NCBI RefSeq assembly: GCF_000585395.1
Contig: NZ_KK073875.1
Span: 2,027,721-2,091,720, forward strand
Direction of reading: 5' to 3'
Origin: Saccharibacillus sacchari DSM 19268
GTDB lineage: Bacteria > Bacillota > Bacilli > Paenibacillales > Paenibacillaceae
DNA length: 64,000 nucleotides
In this document: piece by piece, positions 56,061 to 64,000 of the stretch
Layout of the letters: the number at the start of each line of letters is the position of its first letter
How positions within the stretch are numbered: the first letter of the stretch is position 1
Program-made: the position numbers and the translations under genes
Notes under the pieces: generated by a model
Databases searched by the model: none
What the model was told of the DNA's origin: nothing
Seen by the model: only the letters and a program-made list of their open reading frames with translations

Positions 56061-56498
56061 ATGGATCAACAACGCTTTACGCTTGATTCCCACCTCTGCT
56101 TCTCCCTATATGCCTGCTCACGGGCCATTTTCCGGATGTATCGGCCTTTGCTTGACGAGCTGAATTTGACGTATCCTCAATACTTGGTCCTTCTTGTACT
56201 GTGGGATCGTCAAGAGAGCAGCATCAAAGAATTGAGTCAAGTTCTCAGTCTAGATTCCGGTACGCTGACTCCCATGTTGAAGCGGATGGAAGCTTCGGGC
56301 TTGCTCGAACGCAGCCGGTCGCTGGAAGACGAACGCATCGTGACGGTGCGCATCACGGAAAAAGGTTTGGAGCTTCAAGATCGCGCCAGCTGCATCCCTG
56401 CTTCCCTGGTTGAATCCAGCGGTCTTGACATCAATCAGATCGATATGTTGAACGAAACGATTCGAACGCTGATGTCCAGCGTTGACAACTATCGTTAG
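56061..56498 (+). CDS. ohrR: OhrR-type MarR-family peroxide-sensing repressor
   Basis: A 145-residue MarR-family regulator. Cys13 in the N-terminal SHLCFSLYACSR corresponds to the redox-sensing Cys15 of B. subtilis OhrR (QLCFLLYASSR). The winged helix is clear: SSIKELSQVLSLDSGTLTPMLKRMEASGLLERSRSLEDERIVTVRITEKG. Oxidation by organic peroxides should release it from DNA and induce an Ohr peroxidase. No ohr gene lies next to it in this window, which is unusual, so its target must be elsewhere. AAAGGA precedes the ATG at a rather long distance. Confidence 0.9.
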   Translation: MDQQRFTLDSHLCFSLYACSRAIFRMYRPLLDELNLTYPQYLVLLVLWDRQESSIKELSQVLSLDSGTLTPMLKRMEASGLLERSRSLEDERIVTVRITEKGLELQDRASCIPASLVESSGLDINQIDMLNETIRTLMSSVDNYR

Positions 56499-56582
56499 CA
56501 CCTTGTCGGCGCTAAAGGTATTGGCCGTACTCTGACAGTTTGAGCTTCGTGCGCGACACGCTATTCGAAGTCTGTCTTATGC

Positions 56583-56614
56583 AGCCGATCGTTCCCATGA
56601 ACGATCGGCTTTTA
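56583..56614 (+). terminator. Terminator of ohrR
   Basis: AGCCGATCGTTC-CCAT-GAACGATCGGCT followed by TTT. Confidence 0.9.
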
Positions 56615-56755
56615 CTTTCCGGACTTCCGTTCGCACGGAAATCCATTTCATGTAATCACAGCGGCAATTCTATCCGATAACAAGAATGAACCCTGTTTTC
56701 GCCTCGGGTTTGATCGCGGCCCGAAGCAAAGTTTTTCAAGAAATGAGGAATCTCA

Positions 56756-58297
56756 ATGACCGAATACCGGCGCTTCTTACGCCGGCTCGTGCGCAATTAT
56801 ATCATCGGGTCGGTACTGGCCGTTCTCTGCCTCGGAGGGGCCGTCATGTCGTCAGCGCTCAAGCTGCCGATTGGAGGGTTTAGTTATCTCTTCGTCGTGC
56901 TTTTCATCTCCTTCCTGTCCATGATGTCCATGGAACTGTTCACGTTCGCGAGACAGGTTCGACCGATCCGAGGACTTTTTTTGAAAGAAAAGCCTACGAT
57001 TGACGACATCCGGAATGCCTATGTGCAGATCCACCGGCTCCCGTCCTTGTCGGTACTTCGCATTATGGGCCCGCATCTGCTGGGTTTGTCTATTCCGGCC
57101 ATCTTGCTAACCCTGCTGTTCATGCATATCGGCTGGGTCGACCTGCCGGTCTATTACATCGGCATCGCCGCTTCGGGCGCTGTTCTGGTGGCGGGCATGC
57201 ATGCTCTGATCGAATACTTTTTGACGGATCAGGCGATTCGTCCCCTGCTCAAATACGTGAGCGAAATGGGCGAACGCGAATACGGGATCAGCGTCTCCCT
57301 GGACGGCCGGGTCATCGTCTCGACGCAGCGCAAGTTCCAGCTCAGCGCGTTTTCGATCGGCACTTTTCCGTTGTTCTTTTTCGTTTTGGCTACTCAAATC
57401 CGCCTGAGCGTTACCGGTTCTCCCCTGATCCAAGATTACTGGCAGTGGGCCTCGCTCATTCTGGTATTCGGCATTCTGTTTTCGTCGTTCGGCGCATGGC
57501 TGCTCAGCCGCAGCGTCCGTCAACCGATCGGCAATTTGGAAAAGGCTCTCCGCGCCGTTCAGACCGGAGATCTCGAAGTACGCGCTTCCGACCTGTACTC
57601 CGATGAATTTTCCAGGCTTGTCGCCGGTTTTAACCACATGGTGCAGGGATTATCCCAGCGTCAACGCGTCAACGAACAATTGCTGCAAAGCTATTTCTCG
57701 ACCTTGGCCGCCGCGCTCGATGCCCGGGATACGTACACCGCGGGTCACTCGCAGCGCGTCGCCGAATATTCGCTCCTGATCGGCCGCGGCGCAGGACTCG
57801 GACGCGAAGAACTTGACCTGCTGAACAAAAGCGCGCTGCTGCACGATATCGGCAAGATCGGCGTCCGCGACAGCGTGCTGCTCAAAGACGGCCGGCTGAC
57901 CGACGAAGAGTTCGAGCAGATCAAGAAGCATCCGGCGCTCGGCGAGGAAATCCTGAAGCAGATCGAGCCTGTCGAGATGATGGCTCCCCTGCTGCCCGGC
58001 GTACGTTCGCACCACGAGCGCTATGACGGCCGAGGCTATCCCGACGGGCTTGCCGGAACCGACATTCCGAAGCTGGGCCGCATCATCGCCGTAGCCGACG
58101 CATTCGATGCCATGACGTCGGACCGTCCTTACCGCAGCGGCATGCCGCTGGAGAAGGCGATCTCGATCATCTCCGAAGGCAAAGGCACGCAGTGGGACCC
58201 TTATTACGCGCAAATCTTCGTCGACGCCTTTTACCAAGGAAAAGAAAAGCCAGAAACGCCGCCGTCGGAGCCGGAACGGTTCCGTGCGGAAGCCTGA
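56756..58297 (+). CDS. Membrane HAMP/HD-GYP c-di-GMP phosphodiesterase
   Basis: A 513-residue protein. Two helices near the N-terminus (IIGSVLAVLCLGGAVMSSAL, FSYLFVVLFISFLSMMSMELF) and four more (HLLGLSIPAILLTLLFM, YYIGIAASGAVLVAGMHALI, IGTFPLFFFVLATQI, WASLILVFGILFSSFGAWLL) precede a HAMP domain (RQPIGNLEKALRAVQTGDLEVRASD). The HD-GYP domain has AGHSQRVAEYSLLIG, ALLHDIGKIGV, KKHPALGEEIL and SHHERYDGRGYPDGLAG, so all metal-binding residues and the GYP motif are present. It should hydrolyse c-di-GMP, complementing the EAL protein at 6258. GAGGAATCTCA precedes the ATG. Its 3' end faces the tetR gene with a shared hairpin. Confidence 0.93.
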   Translation: MTEYRRFLRRLVRNYIIGSVLAVLCLGGAVMSSALKLPIGGFSYLFVVLFISFLSMMSMELFTFARQVRPIRGLFLKEKPTIDDIRNAYVQIHRLPSLSVLRIMGPHLLGLSIPAILLTLLFMHIGWVDLPVYYIGIAASGAVLVAGMHALIEYFLTDQAIRPLLKYVSEMGEREYGISVSLDGRVIVSTQRKFQLSAFSIGTFPLFFFVLATQIRLSVTGSPLIQDYWQWASLILVFGILFSSFGAWLLSRSVRQPIGNLEKALRAVQTGDLEVRASDLYSDEFSRLVAGFNHMVQGLSQRQRVNEQLLQSYFSTLAAALDARDTYTAGHSQRVAEYSLLIGRGAGLGREELDLLNKSALLHDIGKIGVRDSVLLKDGRLTDEEFEQIKKHPALGEEILKQIEPVEMMAPLLPGVRSHHERYDGRGYPDGLAGTDIPKLGRIIAVADAFDAMTSDRPYRSGMPLEKAISIISEGKGTQWDPYYAQIFVDAFYQGKEKPETPPSEPERFRAEA

Positions 58298-58350
58298 GTT
58301 TCCCGCTGACGCATTCCGTCGAATCCAGACCTGCCTTTTCGTTATCCGTA

Positions 58351-58407
58351 CAAAAAAACCGCGCCGGACGCCGCCCTCACAGGGCAAAAGCGTTCAGCGC
58401 GGTTTTG
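58351..58407. terminator. Terminator overlapping the end of the yhgD-like gene
   Basis: AAAACCGCGC / GCGCGGTTTT stem with inner GCC(C)/GGGC pairing. One arm lies inside the last codons of the tetR gene. The minus strand has TTTTTTT, and it also faces the HD-GYP gene. Confidence 0.75.
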
Positions 58408-58931
58408 ATTTGCTGCGGCGGCAGCGGTTCGTACAGATCGTCCCAGTCGTAAATCATCTGCAAATACGAACGGTAAACGAGAAAAGCGATCACTTTCGGC
58501 TCAAGCCGGAACGTCTCGCCGGATTCGATATGCCGCTTTACCAAAGCCTCGATATGAAAAACGATTCCTTCTTCCAACGCTTTGCGCATCTCCAACACGC
58601 CGTGCGCACCCGATTGCCGGGCTTCCCTGTAAATGCCGACCAGCAAACGGTGGCGGGACCGCAGCGCGATCATCGCGTCGAAGGTCCGGTCGATGTCTTC
58701 GCCGAACGGCTGCCCCGGCACGCAAACGCGATCGGATTCGGCCAGTAGTTCTTCCAGCAAATCCTCCACGATCGCCCGAAGCAAAGCCTCTTTATTTTCA
58801 AAACAATCATAAATCGAGCTTTTGCTCACGTGCGCGGCTTTGGCTATGCTCTCGATCGTCGTTCCCCGAAAGCCGAAGCGCTCGAAGCAGAGCATCGCGC
58901 CTTCGAGAATGCGACGTCGTTTCTTTTCCAT
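58377..58931 (-). CDS. TetR-family regulator (YhgD-like)
   Basis: A 184-residue regulator with the helix-turn-helix KKRRRILEGAMLCFERFGFRGTTIESIAKAAHVSKSSIYDCFENKEALL. The C-terminal half is a generic TetR ligand domain. It lies directly downstream of the YhgE/Pip-type membrane protein gene on the same strand, like yhgD and yhgE in B. subtilis, so control of that gene is likely. GAGGAGG precedes the ATG. A terminator lies between the two genes, so it may be transcribed on its own. Confidence 0.9.
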   Translation of the reverse strand: MEKKRRRILEGAMLCFERFGFRGTTIESIAKAAHVSKSSIYDCFENKEALLRAIVEDLLEELLAESDRVCVPGQPFGEDIDRTFDAMIALRSRHRLLVGIYREARQSGAHGVLEMRKALEEGIVFHIEALVKRHIESGETFRLEPKVIAFLVYRSYLQMIYDWDDLYEPLPPQQIKTALNAFAL

Positions 58932-58986
58932 CTTGGCCCCTCCTCTTTCTCTATCCCTCGCTTCTATCGTAATCGGTTTTCATGCA

Positions 58987-59031
58987 AAAAAGCTTCCCGG
59001 CAAAGCGATGTTCTCGCTCGCGGGAAGCTTT
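58987..59031 (-). terminator. Terminator of the YhgE/Pip gene
   Basis: AAGCTTCCCG / CGGGAAGCTT stem with inner AGCGA/TCGCT pairing, then TTTTTTG on the minus strand. Confidence 0.85.
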
Positions 59032-59074
59032 GTTCAACATATTGTCATATGCGTCGCGGCCGCCCGCGACGGCT

Positions 59075-61732
59075 TTACGCTTTGGCAGGCGCTTGATTCG
59101 GCACCATGCCTTCTTGTTCTTCTTCGATGCCCGTTTTAATTTTTTTGCTGCTGAACAAGAATACCGCCAGCGCAAGCAGGATGAACACGACGCCGAAGAT
59201 CGCGACATGTCCGAGCTGCGCCCAGAAGTAACCCCAATCGTTGCCCAGCGATACCGCTTCGCGCAGGGCGCGAATGCCGTAGGTCGCAGGCAGGAACGGA
59301 TTGATCGCCTGGAAGAAGTCCGGCGTCAATACTTTCGGGAACGTGCCCGCGCTGCCGCCGATCTGCATCAGCAGGATCAGGAAAGCGATGAATTGGCCGA
59401 CCTTGCCGAGCGCCGCGAACAGGAAGAACAGCAGGGACAAGAATGTCAGACTGAGCGTGAACGTAATGGCGTAGAAGTGCCATAAGCTCTGCACTTGAAG
59501 TCCGACGAAGCCGATCAGCACCGCGTCCAGGATCGCCGATTGCAGAATCGCCATGAACAAGATGATGCTGAATTTGCTCCAGAACCATGCCAGTCCCGAG
59601 CGAGGCCGGATTTGCGGCGTTTTGAGCGGGTAGACCGACGAGAACATGAGCGCGCCCGCGAATAGGGCAATCGACATCATGTAAGGCGCCAAGCCTTCGC
59701 CGTACTCCGTCACGTCGTGTACGTCGGAATGCTGAAGCTCCGTCGGCTGCGCGAACATGTCGTACGTTTTGTCGTCCGAGCTGACGTCGCCGGCTTTTTC
59801 CACGCCGTCGGTCAGGGAGGTGTACAGTTCGTTCGTGCCGTCTTTCAGATCGCCGACGCCGTTGTTCAGCGTAACCGATCCGTCCGCCAATTGATCGGCT
59901 CCGTCTCTCAGCTCGCCTGTCGCGCTGCCGAGTTTGCCGATGCCGGTAACCAGTTGGCTGCCTCCGTCTTTCAATTGGCCGAGTCCGCTCACCAGGCTGC
60001 TCGAACCGGTTTGCAGTTTGTCCGCTCCGGAAACGAGGCTTTGCGAGCCGTCTTGCAGTTGACCTGCGCCGCTCACCAGACTGGAGGAACCGTCCTTCAA
60101 TTGGTCGGCTCCGCTTACCAGGCCGGACGATCCGGCCTTCAATTGATCGGCTCCGCTCACCAGACTGCCTGCGCCGTCAGCCAACTTTTTCGAACCGGCT
60201 TCGGCTTCGCCGATCTTGGTTGCCAACGTGCCGAGGCCGTCCGTCACTTGTTTTTGTCCGTCGACCAGACTGGACGAGCCTTGCAGCAATTGATCTTGAC
60301 CGGTTGCCAGTTGGCCCACCGCCGATTGAATCTGCTGCGCGCCTTCGTTGAGTTGCGCCACGCTCGAAGCCAATTGATCCAATTGGCCGAGCGACTGTTG
60401 CAGCCCCGAAGCAGAATCGCCGCCTGACGCCGTATCATTGCCGGAAGCCGAGGCTCCCGCCGCCATCATCGCCAGCAGCTTTTGCTTCTCCGCATCCGGA
60501 ATAGTGGAGCTGCCTTGAATATACGCGGCCATCGCTTCCTGCTGCTCTTTGATCGAAGCCGCTTTTTGCTGAAGCTGCTGCTGCGCCGCTCCCAGACCGT
60601 CGACCGCCGCCGAAGCTTGCGTACCCAGCCCTTGAACCGCTTCGTTGAGCTGCGCCATGCCTGCCGTGAACGGCGTAAGCTGTTCTTGCAGTTGGTTCAG
60701 GCCGGCGCTCGATTGCCCCAGTCCCTGATTCAGCTGCTCGGCTCCGCTTTGAAGCTTCTGCGAACCGCCCGACAGCGTAGTCGCGCCGTCCTTTAACTGC
60801 GTCAGACCTTGATCGAGCTGCACGGCTCCGCTTTGCAGGCTGCCTGCTCCGCTTTGAAGCGTGCCCAGACCGTCATCGAGCTTCTGCGCTCCGGTCGACA
60901 AGGTACCGAGACCGTTATCCAACTTCTGCGCTCCGGCGGACAATGTGCCTAATCCGTCATTCAACTTGGCAGCACCGCCGGACAGCGTGCCCAGACCGTT
61001 ATTTAACTGCACGGCGCCTGTCGTCGCACTGGCGATCCCGGTGCTGAGCGTGCCCGCGCCCGTTTTCAGATCGCCGACGCCTTCTTGGAAGGTGACGCTG
61101 TTCGCGGCCAACTTTTTGAGGTTATCGGCCAGCTTCTGCGAACCGTCCGCCAAATCGGCAGCGCCGTCGTCGAGCTTCTTGGCTCCGTCGTCCGCATCCT
61201 TCAATCCGTCCACCAATTCGGTCAGGCTTTTGAATACGGTCGTCGCGTACTCCTTCGTCACCTGCTCCGCGATCTCCTGATTGACTTCCTTGATCGCCGA
61301 CTTGGCGATTTGCGCGGAAGAATAACCCATGCCGGAGTTGGTGTAATACTGAATATTCATCTTCTTGGGATCGTTGTTCAGCAAGGTCGAAGCATTTTCC
61401 GAAAAATTCTTCGGCAGCTCGATCACCATAATGTACTTCTCGTCATTCAGCCCGGTAAGAGCCTCTTGCTTGCCTGTCGTGACCCACTGGAACGAGTCGT
61501 TATCCTTCAGCCCCTCGACGAAATCCTTGCCGACGTCAAGTCGCTTGCCTTCATATTGCGTGCCTGCGTCTTCGTTAACGACAGCCACGGACAACCGGTC
61601 GGTATGACCGTAGGGATTCCAGTACGCCGAAAGGAAGAACAGACCGTACAGGCCCGGCACCAATAACATGGCGATCACGGTGAGCATGGTCATCCGATGC
61701 TTCAAAATACTTTTCCACTCTGATTTAAACAT
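59075..61732 (-). CDS. yhgE: YhgE/Pip-family membrane protein
   Basis: An 885-residue protein. One N-terminal helix (MLTVIAMLLVPGLYGLFFLSAYW) and the family signature YWNPYGHTDRLSVAVVNEDAG open it. A long external region follows, with two blocks of Leu/Gly repeats (about 185-340, then about 440-645) in 7- or 14-residue steps such as LGTLSAGAQKLDNG and DQLKAGSSGLVSGA. A Ser/Gly/Asp linker (ASGNDTASGGDSASG) separates them. Five or six helices close it (YMMSIALFAGALMFSSVY to FGVVFILLALAVFLFSS), an ABC-2-like permease end. Relatives include the phage infection protein Pip and EsaA of type VII secretion, but no other T7SS gene is present. The start is ATG at 61732. A TetR regulator follows. Confidence 0.92.
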   Translation of the reverse strand: MFKSEWKSILKHRMTMLTVIAMLLVPGLYGLFFLSAYWNPYGHTDRLSVAVVNEDAGTQYEGKRLDVGKDFVEGLKDNDSFQWVTTGKQEALTGLNDEKYIMVIELPKNFSENASTLLNNDPKKMNIQYYTNSGMGYSSAQIAKSAIKEVNQEIAEQVTKEYATTVFKSLTELVDGLKDADDGAKKLDDGAADLADGSQKLADNLKKLAANSVTFQEGVGDLKTGAGTLSTGIASATTGAVQLNNGLGTLSGGAAKLNDGLGTLSAGAQKLDNGLGTLSTGAQKLDDGLGTLQSGAGSLQSGAVQLDQGLTQLKDGATTLSGGSQKLQSGAEQLNQGLGQSSAGLNQLQEQLTPFTAGMAQLNEAVQGLGTQASAAVDGLGAAQQQLQQKAASIKEQQEAMAAYIQGSSTIPDAEKQKLLAMMAAGASASGNDTASGGDSASGLQQSLGQLDQLASSVAQLNEGAQQIQSAVGQLATGQDQLLQGSSSLVDGQKQVTDGLGTLATKIGEAEAGSKKLADGAGSLVSGADQLKAGSSGLVSGADQLKDGSSSLVSGAGQLQDGSQSLVSGADKLQTGSSSLVSGLGQLKDGGSQLVTGIGKLGSATGELRDGADQLADGSVTLNNGVGDLKDGTNELYTSLTDGVEKAGDVSSDDKTYDMFAQPTELQHSDVHDVTEYGEGLAPYMMSIALFAGALMFSSVYPLKTPQIRPRSGLAWFWSKFSIILFMAILQSAILDAVLIGFVGLQVQSLWHFYAITFTLSLTFLSLLFFLFAALGKVGQFIAFLILLMQIGGSAGTFPKVLTPDFFQAINPFLPATYGIRALREAVSLGNDWGYFWAQLGHVAIFGVVFILLALAVFLFSSKKIKTGIEEEQEGMVPNQAPAKA

Positions 61733-61865
61733 TTTCGACGTTAGGCTCCTTTCTTTAAACTGACCAGAAAAACATTTCGGTCATTCGGTACTGATGAGAA
61801 GTATATCACATTCGACATATAATTCAACATCTTTTTCATCCTTTTTCAAAAACTTTTCATTGGGG

Positions 61866-62053
61866 CGAAAAGGTCCTGTTCGTTATGGAAGCTGGGGGGC
61901 TGCAGGAGAAATTCGTTTCGGTCGCGTGTTGACTTCGGGAAGCACGATTAGAATTTTATAAGGAAGCTTCCCGAAGTCAAAGGCGAACGCTAGCGCTCCT
62001 TCACTGAATTTCTCCCTCCGCCTTATGCTTCGATTACGAGCAAAACCTTTTCG
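61866..62053 (-). repeat. Nested-palindrome intergenic element, copy D (full length)
   Basis: The most complete copy, 188 bp. Outermost stem CGAAAAGGT (61866-61874) / ACCTTTTCG (62045-62053), then GGAAGC / GCTTC, GGAGAAATTC / GAATTTCTCC, and the central stem GACTTCGGGAAG (61931-61942) / CTTCCCGAAGTC (61967-61978). Read on the minus strand it has the same word order as the other copies (GGAGGGAGAAATTCAGTGAA, CGCCTTTGA, then CGAATTTCTCC). Confidence 0.95.
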
Positions 62054-62198
62054 AAAGATGAACGTTTTCTCTTTCTTTTTATCGTAGGGGCGCAAGGCTT
62101 AATGTAGAATTTCTTTTACATTAATAAGTTATTTTTCATTTTTTTGAACAATTTCTATTAACGTTGCTTATTCATCTCTACTTTTCCTTCTGAACGGG

Positions 62199-62207
62199 TG
62201 CTATAAT
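62199..62207 (+). promoter_or_regulatory. Extended -10 promoter of the histidine kinase gene
   Basis: TGCTATAAT, an extended -10 element, 40 bases before the start codon. No good -35 is visible, as is common for this type. Confidence 0.6.
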
Positions 62208-62246
62208 TGCCATATGTGGAAAGTCTGATAAACGAGGTGAGTTCCG

Positions 62247-63839
62247 TTGAACACGGAGACCGATCTGGAGCTAAAATATAAAGTGCTGACCGAACTGCTG
62301 CCGGGAATACTATCCAGCGAGACGCCTTCGCAGCTTCTTACGCATGTTTTCGGTTGCGTAAGCAAACATTTTAGCCTGGATCTTTTGTTGAATTATTGGG
62401 TGGAGGAGCGGTTTCCGTATCGGCTTCAATTGATCCATCATCGCGGCGTGACGATTGAGGAAGCGAATGCGTTGCTTTCTCTCGATCAAGGACAAACGAT
62501 TTGTGGGGCCGCGATCAAGTCGATGCAGCCGTATATCTGCGAGCGTTTGCAGGAGACGAATGATTTTCATGGTCGCATTTTGCGACAAATGGGGTTGCAG
62601 CGTTATGTATGCTTCCCGATTATCGTGGTGGATGAAACGCGCCCGTTCGCGATCGGGTTCGGTTCGCGCACAAGAGACACTTTCGATCCGACGGAGCTTG
62701 AGGTGCTGCATCTGATGGCTTCGCATCTGGTACGGGCTTTTGAACGAATCGGCCGAATCGAAGAGCTGGAACGGCAGAATGCGGCTTTGGCCGAAACGAA
62801 TCGGTTTCTTTCTTCTTCGGAAAACCGATTTGCCGCCATCTTCGCCGCGAGTCCGCATCCGATGCTGATTACCACGCTTGAGGACCGCGAGATTATCGAA
62901 GCGAATGACGCTTTTCTGCTGCTGCTCGGCATCACGCGCCTTCAAATGGACACGCAGTACGGCGAGCTGATTCGCGGCAATGAACTGATGCTTCAGATTC
63001 CCGAGCCGGACGAACACTCGACGGTTCCCGAAGGGATCAGCCGCGAAGTGACGTTTACGAACCATGCCGGGGACGAGAGGGCCTGCATTTTGCGCACCGT
63101 AAGGCTCGACTTTAACGGCGAGTTGCTGCTGCTCACGATGATTAGCGACCTGACGGAGCATAAGCAGTACGAGCACGAACTTCAGCGCCTGTCCCAGCTG
63201 CATCTGGTCGGCGAAGTCGCGGCAGGCATCGGGCACGAGGTTCGCAATCCGATGACGACGGTGCGCGGTTTCCTTCAACTGATGCTCATGCAGGGCAAAA
63301 ACACACTCGAACCCGCCTATCTTCAGGTCATGATCGAGGAGCTGGACCGCGCCAATCAGATCATCACGGAATTCCTGTCGCTGGCCAAAGACCATATGGT
63401 CCAGCTCAAGCGCGAGAATCTGAATGATCTGATCCGCAAAATCCTGCCGCTGATCGAAGCCGATGCTTCCGTCACGGGCAAGATCATCACGACACATCTG
63501 ACCGATGTCGAGTCGATCGAGATGGATAACAAGCAAATTACGCAGCTGATCCTTAATTTCATCCGCAACGCGCTCGAAGCCACCGGGGAAAACGGCTGGA
63601 TTCAGCTCAAGACGTATATGCAGGACGGACGCGCCGTACTGGTCATCGAGGACAACGGTCCGGGCATCCCGGCCGACGTCGTCGAACAGATCTGGAAGCC
63701 GTTCTATACCACGAAAGAAAACGGCTCCGGTCTCGGCCTTGCCGTCTGCTTCAGCATCGCGAACAAGCACGGCGCTTCGATCGACTTGTCGACAGGCAAG
63801 GAAGGTACGGCGTTTTACGTGCGGTTCCGAACAACTTGA
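62247..63839 (+). CDS. GAF-PAS sensor histidine kinase (sporulation-kinase type)
   Basis: A 530-residue soluble kinase. A GAF-like domain occupies about 10-175 (LLLNYWVEERFPYRLQLIHHRGV, FVGD-like core FPIIVVDETRPFAIGFGS). A PAS domain lies at about 195-305 (FAAIFAASPHPMLITTLEDREIIEANDAFLLLLG). HisKA has the acceptor His in VAAGIGHEVRNPMTTVRGFLQLM, a motif shared with Bacillus KinA-E/KinB-type kinases. The ATPase part shows FIRNALEATG, DNGPGIP and KENGSGLGLAV. The start is TTG at 62247 after GAGGTGA. It lacks an adjacent regulator, as is usual for orphan kinases feeding Spo0F; that link is inference. Confidence 0.94.
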   Translation: MNTETDLELKYKVLTELLPGILSSETPSQLLTHVFGCVSKHFSLDLLLNYWVEERFPYRLQLIHHRGVTIEEANALLSLDQGQTICGAAIKSMQPYICERLQETNDFHGRILRQMGLQRYVCFPIIVVDETRPFAIGFGSRTRDTFDPTELEVLHLMASHLVRAFERIGRIEELERQNAALAETNRFLSSSENRFAAIFAASPHPMLITTLEDREIIEANDAFLLLLGITRLQMDTQYGELIRGNELMLQIPEPDEHSTVPEGISREVTFTNHAGDERACILRTVRLDFNGELLLLTMISDLTEHKQYEHELQRLSQLHLVGEVAAGIGHEVRNPMTTVRGFLQLMLMQGKNTLEPAYLQVMIEELDRANQIITEFLSLAKDHMVQLKRENLNDLIRKILPLIEADASVTGKIITTHLTDVESIEMDNKQITQLILNFIRNALEATGENGWIQLKTYMQDGRAVLVIEDNGPGIPADVVEQIWKPFYTTKENGSGLGLAVCFSIANKHGASIDLSTGKEGTAFYVRFRTT

Positions 63840-63855
63840 TCATTCATTAGCCTAC

Positions 63856-63958
63856 TACTCTGTATCACCTCAAATAGTAGGTTTACGTTTGGCCGAAACG
63901 CACATGGGTCTAGTGCGTTTCGGACGAGCGTAACCGTACCTTCATCTGATACAGAGTA
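63856..63958. repeat. Nested inverted repeat with TACTCTGTATCA ends
   Basis: Perfect 12-bp ends TACTCTGTATCA (63856-63867) and TGATACAGAGTA (63947-63958) enclose an 11-bp hairpin CCGAAACGCAC (63893-63903) / GTGCGTTTCGG (63913-63923). The right end plus its flank is repeated at 42607-42630. Confidence 0.8.
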
Positions 63959-64000
63959 CTAGTTTTTACAACAAGCTGCGTTTGGCGATAACGAAACGGA

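Larger units (their letters stand above)
61733..62246. other. 514-bp divergent spacer with repeat copy D and kinase promoter
   Basis: The left part (61740-61860) is the AT-rich leader of the yhgE gene. The repeat fills 61866-62053. The rest is AT-rich with an extended -10 at 62199. No gene is seen. Confidence 0.6.

Noticed and set aside
59075..61732. Type VII secretion locus
   Set aside because: Only the YhgE/Pip-like protein is present. No EssC, EsxA/WXG100 or EsaB/EssB-like gene lies nearby.
62310..63770. Long minus-strand frame opposite the GAF-PAS kinase
   Set aside because: Antisense to conserved H, N and G boxes of a kinase; no start signals.

Overview
The window looks like a chromosome segment of a GC-rich member of the Paenibacillaceae (Paenibacillus/Saccharibacillus type). 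This rests on strong AGGAGG-type ribosome binding sites with ATG/GTG/TTG starts, bacillithiol genes (yojF-bshB2), a Mn-dependent pyrophosphatase, a YesM/YesN two-component pair beside a CUT1 sugar transporter, OhrR, HmoB, YhgD/YhgE homologues, and near-consensus Bacillus-type Zur, AraR and CcpA sites. The genus is inference. I see no rRNA, tRNA, CRISPR array, prophage or transposase gene.

Layout. 1-6.1 kb (minus): zinc-ribbon membrane protein, HtrA-like protease and a small GNAT protein in a row, then a five-PAS hybrid histidine kinase. 6.3-11.2 kb: GGDEF/EAL protein, DeoR regulator, a repeat-filled spacer with a (TGGGC)10 tract, and ppaC. 11.3-21.5 kb: carbohydrate island on the minus strand with an active-looking GH13 alpha-glucosidase, a GH27 alpha-galactosidase, two GH51 arabinofuranosidases with AraR-like operators, a GH13 paralogue lacking its catalytic nucleophile, and an SDR dehydrogenase. 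21.7-31.2 kb: small regulators, acetyltransferase, a Zur-controlled COG0523 metallochaperone, a dfsB-like gene broken by a roughly 100-bp hairpin insertion, a CynX-type MFS exporter with divergent LysR gene, and two lipoproteins. 31.5-38.2 kb: CUT1 sugar importer (two permeases and a binding protein, no ATPase) with cre-like sites, divergent from YesM/YesN. 38.6-49.5 kb: two chemoreceptors, hmoB, a UvrD-type helicase, bacillithiol genes and an AT-rich lipoprotein. 49.7-63.8 kb: large secreted repeat protein, DUF445 protein, small secreted protein, OhrR, HD-GYP phosphodiesterase, TetR + YhgE/Pip protein, and a GAF-PAS histidine kinase.

How the genes work together. Arabinan and oligosaccharide breakdown (GH51 x2, GH27, GH13) is matched by an ABC importer and by AraR/CcpA-like control. 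Signalling is heavy: three histidine kinases, two c-di-GMP proteins and two chemoreceptors.

Most unusual content. (1) Six intergenic copies of a nested-palindrome element whose central stem keeps its pairing while its bases change. (2) A second dispersed repeat family (TAACGGATC / GCTAAGCGTC). (3) A MITE-like insertion splitting dfsB. (4) A probable pseudo-enzyme GH13. (5) Paired AraR-like boxes exactly 42 bp apart. (6) A perfect Zur box on a COG0523 gene.
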